A stretch of DNA of 64,000 nt from AP-15 sp963735445 (lineage in GTDB: Bacteria; Pseudomonadota; Alphaproteobacteria; ATCC43930; CGMCC-115725), in assembly GCA_963735445.1 (NCBI GenBank), contig CAVTLC010000016.1, positions 1 through 64,000 of the forward strand. Reading direction: 5' to 3'. How positions within the stretch are numbered: the stretch's first letter is position 1; each line of letters opens with the position of its first letter. The position numbers and the translations under genes are program-made. The notes under the pieces are model-generated. The model was not told the origin of the DNA and did no database searches. It saw only the letters and a list, made by a program, of their open reading frames with translations. Shown here one piece after another: positions 36,028-45,271 of the stretch.

Positions 36028-36184
36028 CGGAAATAGGTCAAACCCGCCGGTTAATTCCGATCGGCGCTGCCGCCCCGTCAAACCACGGGTCAGCAGCGGA
36101 TTTACAAAGGCTATCAGCTCAGCGGCATTGCGGAAGCTGCGCGCCACACCCGCGCGGCGTTGTCGTCGCTGGCGGTCAGGATAT
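36016..36184 (-). pseudogene. Fragment of a WD40-repeat protein C-terminus
   Basis: On the minus strand one frame reads ILTASDDNAARVWRA, a classic WD40 blade motif ending in VW. The next frame then gives AELIAFVNPLLTRGLTGRQR, which resembles the tail that follows the last WD40 blade in large bacterial WD40/STAND proteins. Only this last blade and tail remain. The homology stops at 36184, exactly where the greB fragment begins, so a rearrangement breakpoint lies there. The frames differ by one base. Confidence 0.5.
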
Positions 36185-36185
36185 A

Positions 36186-36398
36186 ACCGCCGCATCCGCT
36201 TTCTGACCAAGCGGCTGGAAAATGCCGAGGTGGTCGATCCGTACCAGCAGAGGCGGCATGACCAGGTGTTTTTGGCGCCACGGTCACCTATGCCAATGAG
36301 GACGGGGTCGAAACCACGGTCACGATTGTCGGCGTCGGCGAAGCCGATTTCGCCCGCGGCCAGGTCAGCTAGATCCCCCGATCGCCCGCGCTCTGATG
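36186..36398 (+). pseudogene. Partial degenerate duplicate of greB
   Basis: This stretch matches greB positions 33764-33978 almost base for base. It covers the end of the coiled coil and start of the C-terminal domain (FLTKRLENAEVVDP ... DFARGQVS). Differences include two net missing bases around 36271-36285, and a change turning the tryptophan codon after GQVS into a TAG stop. It has neither the start nor the end of greB. It is a recent partial duplication with no coding role of its own. Confidence 0.9.
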
Positions 36399-36534
36399 TG
36401 AACCACTTCACACAATTTGCCAGCGAGGTAGGCGCATCATCGGTTGTCCCTGCCCGGGAAATCGAGTAAGCGCCTTTTCTTAACGATGTTCGCTGCGCCC
36501 AGCGGACCGGCAAAAAAAATGACGGGAGTGGTCC

Positions 36535-39500
36535 ATGGCTGACGACGTGCGTGATGTCTTCATTTCCTACGGGCGCGCCGACGCCGACTGGGTACGGACC
36601 CTCGCCGAGAATCTGCACAATTCGGGGCTCGAAGTCTTTTTCGACGAATGGGATATCGCAGCGGGCGATGTACTGGTCCATAGGCTTGACGAGGGGATCC
36701 TCAAGAGCCGCAGCGGCGCTCTGATCGTCTCGCCGGCGTCGTTAAGCCGCCCCTATGTGCAGGAAGAATACGCGGCAATGATGACCCGCGTCGATCGCGG
36801 GCAAGCAGCGGCTGATCCCGGTTCTGCTGAAAGACGCCGAGATGCCGCCGTTACTGGCGAGCCGCGTCCGGGTCGATTTCCGCAACGCCGACGGGCCCGA
36901 TTACCTGGCGCGGGTTGACGAGCTCGTGCGCGCCTTAAAGGGAGAACGGCGGGGGCCTCCGCCACGGATCGGTGGTTTGAGCCTCCCGCCGGGGACGGGC
37001 TTCAAGGCTGTCGGCGCTCTCGCGGGCCGCCTTTCGATCAGCCGCGAACAAACCTCCTTCACCGCTGACGGGGTCGATATTGCCGACAAGCCGCCCAATC
37101 CCGGGCTCGATGTCGATGATCTGAAGTGGCGGCTGAAACGCGCGCGCGGCAGTTGGGGGCCGTTAAGAGATGCGAGTCACGGGGGCTCAGGTTACGTAGG
37201 GCTCGAATCCGTATTGCACGAGGCCGGGACCCGCCTCGCCGACGCCTTTCTCCCGGCAGCGGTCGCGTCAGCGCTGGTAGCCACCCTTGCCGAGGCGGAA
37301 AGGCTGAACAGCCCTCTGCAGCTCGCCCTCGACATCGCCGATCCGCTTGCCGACCTGCCGTGGGAGACATTACGCCTGCCGCAGACGGGCGCCCTCGCGC
37401 TCAATCCCCGCATCGAGCTTTACCGGCGCGTCGACATTGACGGGGCGGCCCCGGCAATCGCCATTCCCGGCCCGTTGCGCATCCTGGTCGCGATCGGCAG
37501 CCCCGAGGCGCAGAACGCCCGCGGCGAGTTGCTCGACATGGAAATGGAATTGCAGCGGATTCTCGACGCGACCGATGTGCCGCGCCGCGTCGGCAAGGCC
37601 TTTGTCCATATCCTTGAGCAGGGCAGCGTCAGCGCGATCCATGCCGAGCTGGCGGAGCGGCGCTATCACGTGCTCCACATCTCCTGTCATGCCGGTCCGG
37701 ACGTCCTCCTCCTTGAGGATGCGAATGGCCGAGAGGACCGGGTATCAGCGCAGCGCCTCTGCGACGAGGCGATCCCGGCGGAGCGGGTCGCACCTCTCAT
37801 CGTATTGGCCGGGTGCTCGACCGGCCAGCACGTGGCCGGACCAGCAGAAGACGCCGAAAGGCTCCCCGGGTTGGCGCGAACATTGGTCAAGCGCGGCGTG
37901 CCGGCGGTCATCGCGATGCAGGCGCCGGTGGGCGATGAATATGCGACGGAGCTAATGGGCGAAGTATATCAGGCGCTGGCAAACTGGCAGGAACCGCATC
38001 CCCTAACGGCATTGAGCCATGCCCGCCGGGTTTTGGAGCAGCAGCGCGTCCAGGCATTGCTGCAGCAGCGGCCGCCGGAATGGGCGACGCCTGCGTTGTT
38101 CTCAAGCACCGTTCCATTGCGGCTCTACAATCCCGCGGATCCTTTCGAGGACATCAAAGAGGCGCCGGAACCGGTCTTTGACCCCGGCGTCGTGGTGCGC
38201 CGTATCGGCGACATGGTCGGCCGCAGGCGTGAGCAGCGATTGATCCTCCACGCCTTGCGTGATCCGACGCAAGCCGGCGTGCTGATCCACGGGATCGGCG
38301 GCGTCGGCAAGAGCACCTTGGCCGCGCAAATCCTGCACCGCCTCGCCGATGATGACGATTTTCTGCTGATCTCCGTCAAAGGCGAGACGGATCCGGATCG
38401 CGTCCTGGGCGCCGTCGGGACGCGCCTTCTGTCGATCGCGCTTTCCGAGGGCGCCGACGAGAATGATCCCCGGCGACAGCTCGCCGGCGTATTGCGGGAA
38501 CCAAAGTACCCGTGGCGGGACCGGTTCGAATTGCTTGCGCAAAATCTTCTAAACTCGACCCAAGTCGCCTTTTTCTTCGACAATTTCGAAGACAATCTGA
38601 CGGGCGGCGCACCGCCAGACGAGTTAGCGGCGCTGCTGGCCCGATGGCTGCAGTCGCCGGGGTCGAGCCGGTTGGTCTTCACCAGCCGCTACCCCTTCGA
38701 GTTGCCGGACGAAGCGCAAGACCGTTTGCAGGCCTTTCATCTGGGGCCGCTATCCTGGGCGGAAACCCGCAAATTGCTGTGGCGGCTGGAGGGGCTGAAA
38801 GGGCTCTCCCCGGAGGAGCAGCGGCAAGCCTATGAACAGGTCGGTGGCCACCCTCGCGCTCTCGAATACCTCGATGCGATCCTGCGCGGCGGCAAGGCAC
38901 GCTTTCCCGATGTGCAGACCCGGTTGCGCCGCCAACTGGCCGAAAAAGGCATTAAAGATCCGGCCGGCTGGTGTGCCGATACGGCGGGCGGCCTCGATGC
39001 GGCATTAGCCGAAACCGTGACGTTGGCCGCCGACGACGTATTACTCGATCAGCTCCTCGCGCAGCTCAAGGATGCGCCCTTGGCGCGTCGGCTGCTGATC
39101 GGGGCCGCGGTCTACCGCGTCCCGATCGATACGACCGGACTGATCTGGACCGTCGGGGAGCCCGCCGAGCAAATCCCGGACCCGGCGCGCGCCGCGCGGC
39201 TCCAGCAGATAGAGGAACGCCTGAACGAGGCCCGGAAGCAGAACCCGCTCGCCGAACTGGAGGACGTCGTTCAATCACAGCAAGAGATCCAGCAGTTCCT
39301 GGATGATCTCGCGGAAGGGAGGCGGCCTCCGGTTGAGGCCCCCGATGGCTTTGCCGCGGCAGTGCAACAGCTTCTCGATCTATCCTTGCTCGCGCCCGTG
39401 CATTTCACTGATGCGGACGAGAACAAATTTCTCGTGCATCGCTGGACGGCCGGCGCATTGGCTCGGTTCGCCAGCGAGGCGGAGCAGAGCGACGCTCACT

Positions 39501-40748
39501 GCGCCGCTGCCGCCTACTGGCGCTGGCGCGTGGACAAGCTGCCTCAGTCGCGGGAGAACGATATCCAGGACCTGCTTGGAGGCCCGACATCACCTGCGGG
39601 CGATCGGCGACTTCCGACAATTCCAGGATGTCAGCAGTACAATCATCCTGCAGCTCGAGACCTGGGGAGCCTGGGAGTGGGAAGAGCGGCTGTTGCTCGA
39701 AACCCTGGCGGCGATGCCGGAAGGATCGCGGGAAGCAAGTCAGTATCTAGGCCAGCTCGGCATTGTGGCACATCGTCGGGGCGACTATGACGCGGCGCTC
39801 GACTGGTACCGCAAATCGCTGGCCATCGATGAGCAGCTCGGCAATCGCACCGGCATGGCCACCTCCTACCACCAGCTGGGCATGGTGGCGCAGGACCGCG
39901 GCGACTATGACGCGGCACTCGACTGGTACCGCAAATCGCTGGCCATCAACGAGCAGCTTGCCAATCGCGCCGGCATCGCCGGCTCCTACCACCAGCTGGG
40001 CAATCGTGGCGCAGGACCGCGGCGACTATGACGCGGCACTCGACTGGTACCGCAAATCGCTGGCCATCAATGAGCTGCTCGGCAATCGCGCCGGCACGGC
40101 CAACTCCTACCACCAGCTGGGCGTGGTGGCGCAGAACCGCGGCGACTACGACGCGGCACTCGATTGGTACCGCAAATCGCTGGCCATCAAGGAGCAGCTC
40201 GGCAATCGCGCCGGCATCGCCGGCTCCTACCACCAGCTGGGCAATCTTTCGTATCTGCGCGGCGACTATGACGCGGCACTCGACTGGTACCGCAAATCGC
40301 TGGCCATCGATGAGCAGCTCGGCGATCGCGCCGGCATGGCCCGCTCCTATCATAAGCTGGGCAGCAGTGGCGCAGAACCGCGGCGACTATGAAGCGGCGC
40401 TCGACTGGTACCGCAAATCGCTGGCGATCAAGGAGCAGCTCGGCAATCGCGCCGGCATGGCCATCTCTATCAGCCAGATGGGCATTCTCTTTACGGAGAC
40501 GAAGCGCGCCCGGAGAGGGCGTCCCGCTGACCCTGCGAAGTCTATTGCTGCGCCTCGAAATGCAGAGCCCTGAGGCAACTATCAATCTCCATTGGCTGTC
40601 CCAGCAACGAACGATACTCGGCGCAGACGCCTTTGGCGCGATCCTCGCCGACCACCTCGATGCCGATGGAGCAACGAACTTGTTAGGCCTACTCGACAAG
40701 CTCCAATCCGAAAAAACGACGGAAGCGCCTGGCAAGCCCTCCGTCTAA
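36535..40748 (+). CDS. TIR - CHAT - NB-ARC - TPR protein (STAND NTPase), five frameshifts as sequenced
   Basis: Read through five +1 shifts (near 36800, 39579, 40002, 40366 and 40502) this is one protein of about 1,400 residues. The TIR domain (1-130; VFISYGRADADWV) has a glutamate (residue 78, in SRPYVQEEYAAM) where NADase TIRs carry theirs. The CHAT peptidase-like domain (about 220-520; LADLPWETLRLP) has a His in HISCHAG and a Cys in LAGCSTG as the likely dyad. The NB-ARC NTPase has P-loop GIGGVGKST near residue 586, Walker B FFFDNFED, FTSRYPF and GHPRAL. Six nearly identical 40-residue TPRs and a short tail follow. Sensor repeats plus an NTPase switch plus two effector-type domains suggest an immune or cell-death protein. 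GGGAG precedes the ATG. Without repair it would be truncated after TIR. Confidence 0.8.
39760..40485 (+). repeat. Six near-identical 120-bp tandem repeats encoding TPRs
   Basis: The unit starts at a point such as gcgactatgacgcggc, seen at 39781, 39901, 40022, 40142, 40262 and 40383. Spacing is therefore 120, 121, 120, 120 and 121 bases. Each unit encodes RGDYDAALDWYRKSLAI plus a partner helix ending SYHQLG. The two 121-base steps coincide with the places where the reading frame breaks. Units differ by only a few bases, which indicates recent amplification or homogenisation. Confidence 0.9.
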
Positions 40749-40805
40749 CCGACCGGCCGCACCACTGCACGGTCTCGCCGCAACGCTCCGGCGATTTTTT
40801 CAGCG

Positions 40806-41127
40806 CTAGCCGGTACCCGCGAAATAGAGTTTCGGGTCGGCGGCGCGGATATGGGCTTCGGGGAGGCCCCAACTCACGGCGCACGATATTGGCGCCGGCG
40901 ACCAATGACACGCATTTGTAATAGGCAATGCGGCGCGACAGTCCCTCGCGGCCAAAGCCGCAATCGGTGGTGATGACCAGCCGCTCGGGCGGGATGTATT
41001 CGAGCGCCTTGCGGATCAGCCCGGCGACATGCTCGGGCGGCTCGACGATCGTATTGCAGTGATTGACGACGCCGGTGCCGATCTTTTTGTCGGTCCTGAA
41101 TTTCGCGAACAGCGGGCCGCGCCTCAG
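40806..41127 (-). pseudogene. C-terminal remnant of a MetE-like (B12-independent methionine synthase) protein
   Basis: The minus strand encodes LFAKFRTDKKIGTGVVNHC, IVEPPEHVAGLIRKALEYIP, ITTDCGFGREGLSRRIAYYK and SLVAGANIVRRELG. After a one-base shift near 40868 it continues LPEAHIRAADPKLYFAGTG to a stop at 40806. This is the C-terminal part of the MetE/cobalamin-independent methionine synthase family, including the zinc-ligand cysteine in TDCGFG. Everything upstream (more than two thirds of the protein) is missing beyond about 41127. It is a truncated remnant that cannot make an active enzyme. Confidence 0.72.
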
Positions 41128-41174
41128 GCTGGCCCGAGGACGGGCTTCGGCCGGGGTAGTGTCCTAATTGTAAT

Positions 41175-41525
41175 TCAGCGGATCGCCTTTCCTTGTATCA
41201 GTTCAAAGACGAGACTATCGGCGCTCACGGCGATGCTCTGCGAGGGGTGGGCGGCGCAGTACTTGTCGATCCACGCGAGCATTCCGCGACCATCCGTTGC
41301 CTTACTTGCGTTGTCGTCAGTCAGCACGCCGTAGCGGTTGAACGCCGAAACAAAACCAAAAACCCACGCTTCATATTCGACGCGATCGCGGGTTCCGACA
41401 CTTGTTGTCCATGCTCGACAGGATCGTACGCCGGCGCCGAAATTGGTCCAGGTTTCCGCGGCTCTGCCAGGAACAATCAACATGGTGGTCATGATCACCC
41501 CGAGGAGGCAAACGGCCAATTTCAT
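41175..41525 (-). CDS. Small secreted protein of unknown function
   Basis: Protein of about 116 residues. ATG at 41525 gives a signal peptide (MKLAVCLLGVIMTTMLIVPG, cleavage after GRA-AET), so it should be periplasmic. The mature part has two cysteines (RSCRAW; DKYCAAHP) that could form a disulfide, and the pattern FVSAFNRYGVL ... GMLAWIDKYCAAHP. The layout is reminiscent of the Rap1a/Tai-type immunity fold, though this similarity is weak. No effector gene is adjacent. A longer open frame extends upstream with no signal or homology. Confidence 0.6.
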   Translation of the reverse strand: MKLAVCLLGVIMTTMLIVPGRAAETWTNFGAGVRSCRAWTTSVGTRDRVEYEAWVFGFVSAFNRYGVLTDDNASKATDGRGMLAWIDKYCAAHPSQSIAVSADSLVFELIQGKAIR

Positions 41526-41789
41526 GATTGACGACCCCCAATAACAATAGCGGCCCGAACTGCAGCATAGGGGCTGTCGACGGGCGGCTGATGCAATGCC
41601 GCGAAACAGCGCCGTTTTGCCCTCCTGGGATGGGCAAGACGAGATTGCTTCGTCGCTCCGGTGGTAGCAACGACGGCCATTTGCGGTATCATTGTGCGCC
41701 CAGGGGTGGGTGCAGGCCGGCCGAGGATAAACTCCGCGAAGCAATCTTGATGATCGCAGTGCGTTGATACCGAAGTAAAATTCGTATCG

Positions 41790-42173
41790 CTAGTTGCTGG
41801 TGCGGAAGGTGTAGCGGCAGCTTGGCGATTTGAGGCGGGCGGTGACCGTGTTGCCTTGAATATACCCGCTCATGCTGATCCGCCCCTTTGGCAGGCGCTG
41901 GGAGGCGTGAAACGACCCGTTTTCGGCAATTTGCCCGCGCAACACGGTATCAAAGCGCGGGTCATATTTGAATTGGACCTGGCCGCCCGAGATCGTCATC
42001 GGATAGACCGCACCCGGAGGCGGCTCGGTGCAGTCGCCGCGGACGGTTTTCAGCAGCTTGAGTTCGCCGACATACTGGCCGTCAAACCGGGTCGCGCCCT
42101 GCGCCCAGGCGAGATTGGCTGCTGACGCGAATGCCGCCGCGAGCAGCAGAGCCAGTCCTTGCCATTTCAACAT
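41790..42173 (-). CDS. Small secreted hypothetical protein
   Basis: Protein of about 127 residues with a clear signal peptide (MLKWQGLALLLAAAFASAAN, cleavage near AWA-QG). The ATG at 42173 is preceded by AAGGGGGA. The mature domain (RFDGQYVGELKLLKTVRGDC; YPMTISGGQVQFKYD; ASQRLPKGRISMSGYIQGNT) looks like a small beta-barrel with two cysteines. I do not recognise a family with confidence; similar short exported proteins are common in Rhizobiales. It lies on the same strand as the neighbouring secreted protein, 265 bases away. Confidence 0.6.
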   Translation of the reverse strand: MLKWQGLALLLAAAFASAANLAWAQGATRFDGQYVGELKLLKTVRGDCTEPPPGAVYPMTISGGQVQFKYDPRFDTVLRGQIAENGSFHASQRLPKGRISMSGYIQGNTVTARLKSPSCRYTFRTSN

Positions 42174-42647
42174 TCCGTTTCCCCCTTCGGACAATGCCGC
42201 CGGTTTTCGCTCCCCCATGCGGCGTCAGCCCACGCACGTATTCCGCGCGGAAAGGCCGCGACCGATCGCCCGCATCAATAGCGGCTTTCGGCCGCTCGAG
42301 CCATGCTGAGGTATGGGCGGTCATGCCAAAATGCCGGGCATCGCCGTGCGCGACCCCCGCCTCGTCACTTTCAATTTCGCCACGATGCGGGGGTAGCCTT
42401 GGCGTGACACGACGATCAAAGGTTTGCCGATGCGGCGTTCCCGTTATTCCCGGTTATCCGACGACAATTCCCGATAAGGCTGTCAAAAATTCCCGATTGC
42501 ATTGCCAACGCGATCTTTGCCAAGCCGTTGTAATTGCTCGCCGATCGCCGATTTTTCCGGCCGCGATCGCAAAAATTCCCGGCTTATTCCCGGTTGCACG
42601 GGAATTCGCCGGCCCCCCCGGCCGGCCGCCCAAAGCCCCCGGCACGG
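42174..42647. other. Non-coding stretch rich in ATTCCCG motifs
   Basis: No gene is recognised in these 474 bases. Between about 42436 and 42602 the sequence ATTCCCG or TTCCCGG recurs six or more times at irregular spacing. Similar TTCCCG-rich intergenic patches are known to me from Rhizobiales genomes, where they yield spurious short open frames. Function unknown. Confidence 0.5.
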
Positions 42648-43434
42648 CTACTCCGCCGATTGCGGCTCGGCCATCGAGCGATGCATCTCGGCGCTGACAT
42701 CGGCCGGCAAGACATGGGCGATCGCCGAGCGCAGCTTGTTCTGCCAGCCGGTGATGACCTCGCCCTCGCCTTTCATCATCGCCTCGAAGCCCTGGCGCGC
42801 GACCTCGGCGGCATCGTCCTTTTTCGACTGCCCGATCTTGGTGTCCATCATGTCGGCGCGTTCGAAAAACTCGGTCTCGGTGGCGCCCGGCATCAGGCAG
42901 GTCACCGAAACGCCGGTGTCCTTGAGCTCGTGGCGAAGGGCGAACGAAAACGAGTCGAGAAACGCCTTGGTGCCGTTATAGACCGCCTGATAGGTGCCGG
43001 GCATAAAGCCGGCGATCGAGCCGGTGATCAGGATGCGGCCCTTGCCGGCCCGCGCGCATGTCGCGCCCGATCTTTTGGATCAGGTAGATCGTGCCGGTGA
43101 TGTTGGTATCGACGACGCGGCGCACGGCGGCGAAATCCTGGTCGAGGAAGGCCTTGCCCAATCCGCGTCCGGCATTCGCCAACAGCGCCTCGACCCGACG
43201 GCCGCGGGTCGCCGCATAAAGCTTGTCGACCCCATCGAGGGTCGCGAGATCGGCCTGCACCGGCTCGACCTCGATGCCCAGTTTGCGGAAGTCCGCCGCC
43301 GCGTTTTCGATTTCGGGCTCGTCAGCGGCGACGATCAGGTCAAAGCCGTTTTCGGCGCATTGTTTGGCCAATTCGTATCCAATCCCGGTCGAGGCGCCGG
43401 TGACCACGGCAAGCGGGCGAGCGGCTGATGCCAT
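42648..43434 (-). CDS. Short-chain dehydrogenase/reductase, one frameshift
   Basis: SDR of about 261 residues. It has the cofactor motif TGASTGIGYELAKQ, ADLATLDGVDKLY, NAGRGLGKAFLDQD, and then, after a +1 shift near 43060, RILITGSIAGF, the catalytic Tyr-x3-Lys in QAVYNGTKAF, and MPGATETEFFERADM in the C-terminal part. Ser (ITGSIAG), Tyr and Lys are all present, so the repaired enzyme should be active. The family resembles uncharacterised short-chain reductases of the YqjQ/DltE-like group. It is followed upstream on the same strand by a second, unrelated SDR. Confidence 0.8.
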
Positions 43435-43482
43435 CGCAAATCTCCTAATAGATTGGGTTGGTTTAGCTGCCGGGTGCCGCGG

Positions 43483-44340
43483 TCAAAGGATCGGTTTGCC
43501 GCCGGTCACGCCGACCATCGTGCCCGAGACATAGCTCGCCTGGTCGCTCGCCAAGAGAACATAGACGGGCGCCAGCTCGCAGGGCTGCGCCGGCCGTTTC
43601 ATCGGGACTTGCTCGCCGAAATGGCTGACTTTTTCGGGGGGCATGGTCGATGGGATCAGCGGCGTCCAAACCGGGCCCGGGGCCACTGCGTTGACGCGGA
43701 TGTCGCGCTCGGCCAAGAGCTGCGCCAGACCGCCGGTGTAATTCTGGATCGCCCCTTTGGTCGTCGCATAGGCGAGCAGTTGCGGGCTCGGGCTGTCGGC
43801 GTTGATCGAGGCGGTATTGATGATCGCACTGCCGCGCGGCATGTGCTTGAGCGCCGCCTTGGTCAAATAAAACATTGCAAAAATATTCACTCTGAAAGTG
43901 CGGTCCCATTCCTCGTCCGAGATTTCCTCGGGCGAATTAAACGTCATCTGGTGCGCCGCATTATTGACCAGGATGTCAATCCGGCCGAACGTCTCGACGG
44001 TTTTTTCGACGAGCTTGCGGCAATGTTTTGGGTCAGCGATGTCGCCGGGCAGCAGCAGGGATTGGCGGCCGGCTTCGTCGACCAGACGCTTGGTTTCGCG
44101 CGCGTCGTCCTCTTCGTTCAAATAAGATACGGCAACATCGGCGCCTTCCCGGGCGAAGGCCAGCGCCACCGCCCGCCCGATACCGGAATCGCCGCCGGTG
44201 ATCAGCGCCCTCTTGTCTTTCAATCGGCCACAGCCCTGATAGCTGTTTTCGCCGTAATCGGGGCGCGGGTTCATTGCAGAACTCGAGCCGGGAACCGGCT
44301 GCTGTTGGTTGGGGAACGGCGGTTTGGGGAAATCTAACAT
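43483..44340 (-). CDS. SDR oxidoreductase of the general-stress type (YghA/YhdF-like)
   Basis: Intact SDR of 285 residues. A proline/glutamine-rich N-terminal extension (PPFPNQQQPVPGSSSAM; DYGENSYQGCGRLKDKRALI) precedes the Rossmann motif TGGDSGIGRAVA, as in YghA and Bacillus general-stress reductases. Further motifs are NNAAHQMTF, INTASINAD, Tyr-x3-Lys in AYATTKGAI, and a C-terminal SYVSGTMVGVTGGKPI. Such enzymes often respond to osmotic or oxidative stress. It is divergent from the Mrp antiporter operon, which has a related theme (salt and pH stress), though common control is only a guess. Confidence 0.87.
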   Translation of the reverse strand: MLDFPKPPFPNQQQPVPGSSSAMNPRPDYGENSYQGCGRLKDKRALITGGDSGIGRAVALAFAREGADVAVSYLNEEDDARETKRLVDEAGRQSLLLPGDIADPKHCRKLVEKTVETFGRIDILVNNAAHQMTFNSPEEISDEEWDRTFRVNIFAMFYLTKAALKHMPRGSAIINTASINADSPSPQLLAYATTKGAIQNYTGGLAQLLAERDIRVNAVAPGPVWTPLIPSTMPPEKVSHFGEQVPMKRPAQPCELAPVYVLLASDQASYVSGTMVGVTGGKPIL

Positions 44341-44570
44341 GGAATGCCTTCGAGGGTTAGAGTTCGAATAACCTCTTTAACCATCGACCAGACATTCGGT
44401 TTCACGCCTCTCCCGATGTTTTTGTCTTGGATCAATTTAATAGATCAAGGGCAGCGCTGCTTGCGGTTCGGGCGAATTAGCGCATTAAAGAGGATGGCCC
44501 CGCGCTGTTAGTTTTGTCCTTGGCGAAACCTATTCGGTCCGCCGGTGTTTCGTCCGGGCGGAGGAAAGGT

Positions 44571-45023
44571 ATGTTGCTGTTCATCGGTGCGTGGGCGCTA
44601 TTGTCGCTGGCCTACCTGCTGCTCGTCGGTCAGGCATCGGCCGACGAACTCGGTTTGACGATCGTATGTGGGCTGGGCGCCGCGGTTTGGTCTGTCGCCA
44701 TCAGAAAAGTGGCCGTTCTTCGCTTCCGGTTCGAGCCGACTGCCGCCGCGGTCATCATAGCGGCCCTCGCCAAACTGCCGCGCGCTGTCGCGGGCGTCGC
44801 CGCCGCCCTTGTCCGCGTCCGACCCGGCCTCATGGTTCGGGAATCCTTTGTTCGCGGCCGCGATCTCGACCCGGCTGATGCCGCCCGACGGGCTGTCGTG
44901 TTGCTGGCATCGTCATTGACCCCGGATAAATTCGCCTTGCGGATGCCCCACGGGCGCGACGAGATCGAGTTGCACAGCTTGGTCGGGCCGCCAGCGAAGA
45001 GCGATGCCCGATGGCCAGTATGA
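44571..45023 (+). CDS. mnhE: Mrp/Mnh cation:proton antiporter subunit E
   Basis: First gene of the Mrp operon. The protein of about 150 residues has hydrophobic segments at the N-terminus (LLFIGAWALLSLAYLLLVGQ) and a soluble C-terminal part with SLTPDKFALRMP, typical of subunit E. I chose ATG at 44571, with an upstream GGAGGAAAGG, over a TTG 19 codons earlier. Mrp complexes exchange sodium or potassium for protons across the inner membrane and support pH and salt tolerance. The next gene starts within the last four bases. Confidence 0.88.
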   Translation: MLLFIGAWALLSLAYLLLVGQASADELGLTIVCGLGAAVWSVAIRKVAVLRFRFEPTAAAVIIAALAKLPRAVAGVAAALVRVRPGLMVRESFVRGRDLDPADAARRAVVLLASSLTPDKFALRMPHGRDEIELHSLVGPPAKSDARWPV

Positions 45024-45271
45024 CGATCTGGCTCGCCGCGACGATTGCCCTTGTCCCGCCTTTGGCGATAGCAGCGCTGATGTGCGCTCGGGGCAATCTG
45101 GCAGAGCGGTTCGCCGCGGTGCAGTTGGCCGGGTCGATCGCTGTGCTGCTTTTGGTCATGATGTCTTTCGCGTTCGATCAGGCCTCGTCGATCGATCTGG
45201 CGCTGACATTGGCACTCCTGACGTTACCCGCGACATTGCTCTATGCCGTGTTTGTCGAGCGCTGGCTGTGA
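45020..45271 (+). CDS. mnhF: Mrp/Mnh antiporter subunit F
   Basis: Membrane protein of about 83 residues with three hydrophobic segments; the pattern RGNLAERFAAVQLAGSIAVL and LALTLALLTLPATLLYAVFV is that of MrpF. I chose ATG at 45020 because it overlaps the mnhE stop in an ATGA like every other junction in this operon. An ATG three codons earlier is possible. It is needed for complex assembly. Confidence 0.85.
   Translation: MTIWLAATIALVPPLAIAALMCARGNLAERFAAVQLAGSIAVLLLVMMSFAFDQASSIDLALTLALLTLPATLLYAVFVERWL

Noticed and set aside
39760..40485. CRISPR-like regularly spaced repeats
   Set aside because: The 120-bp units are contiguous, have no unique spacers and encode TPR helices in phase with the protein.
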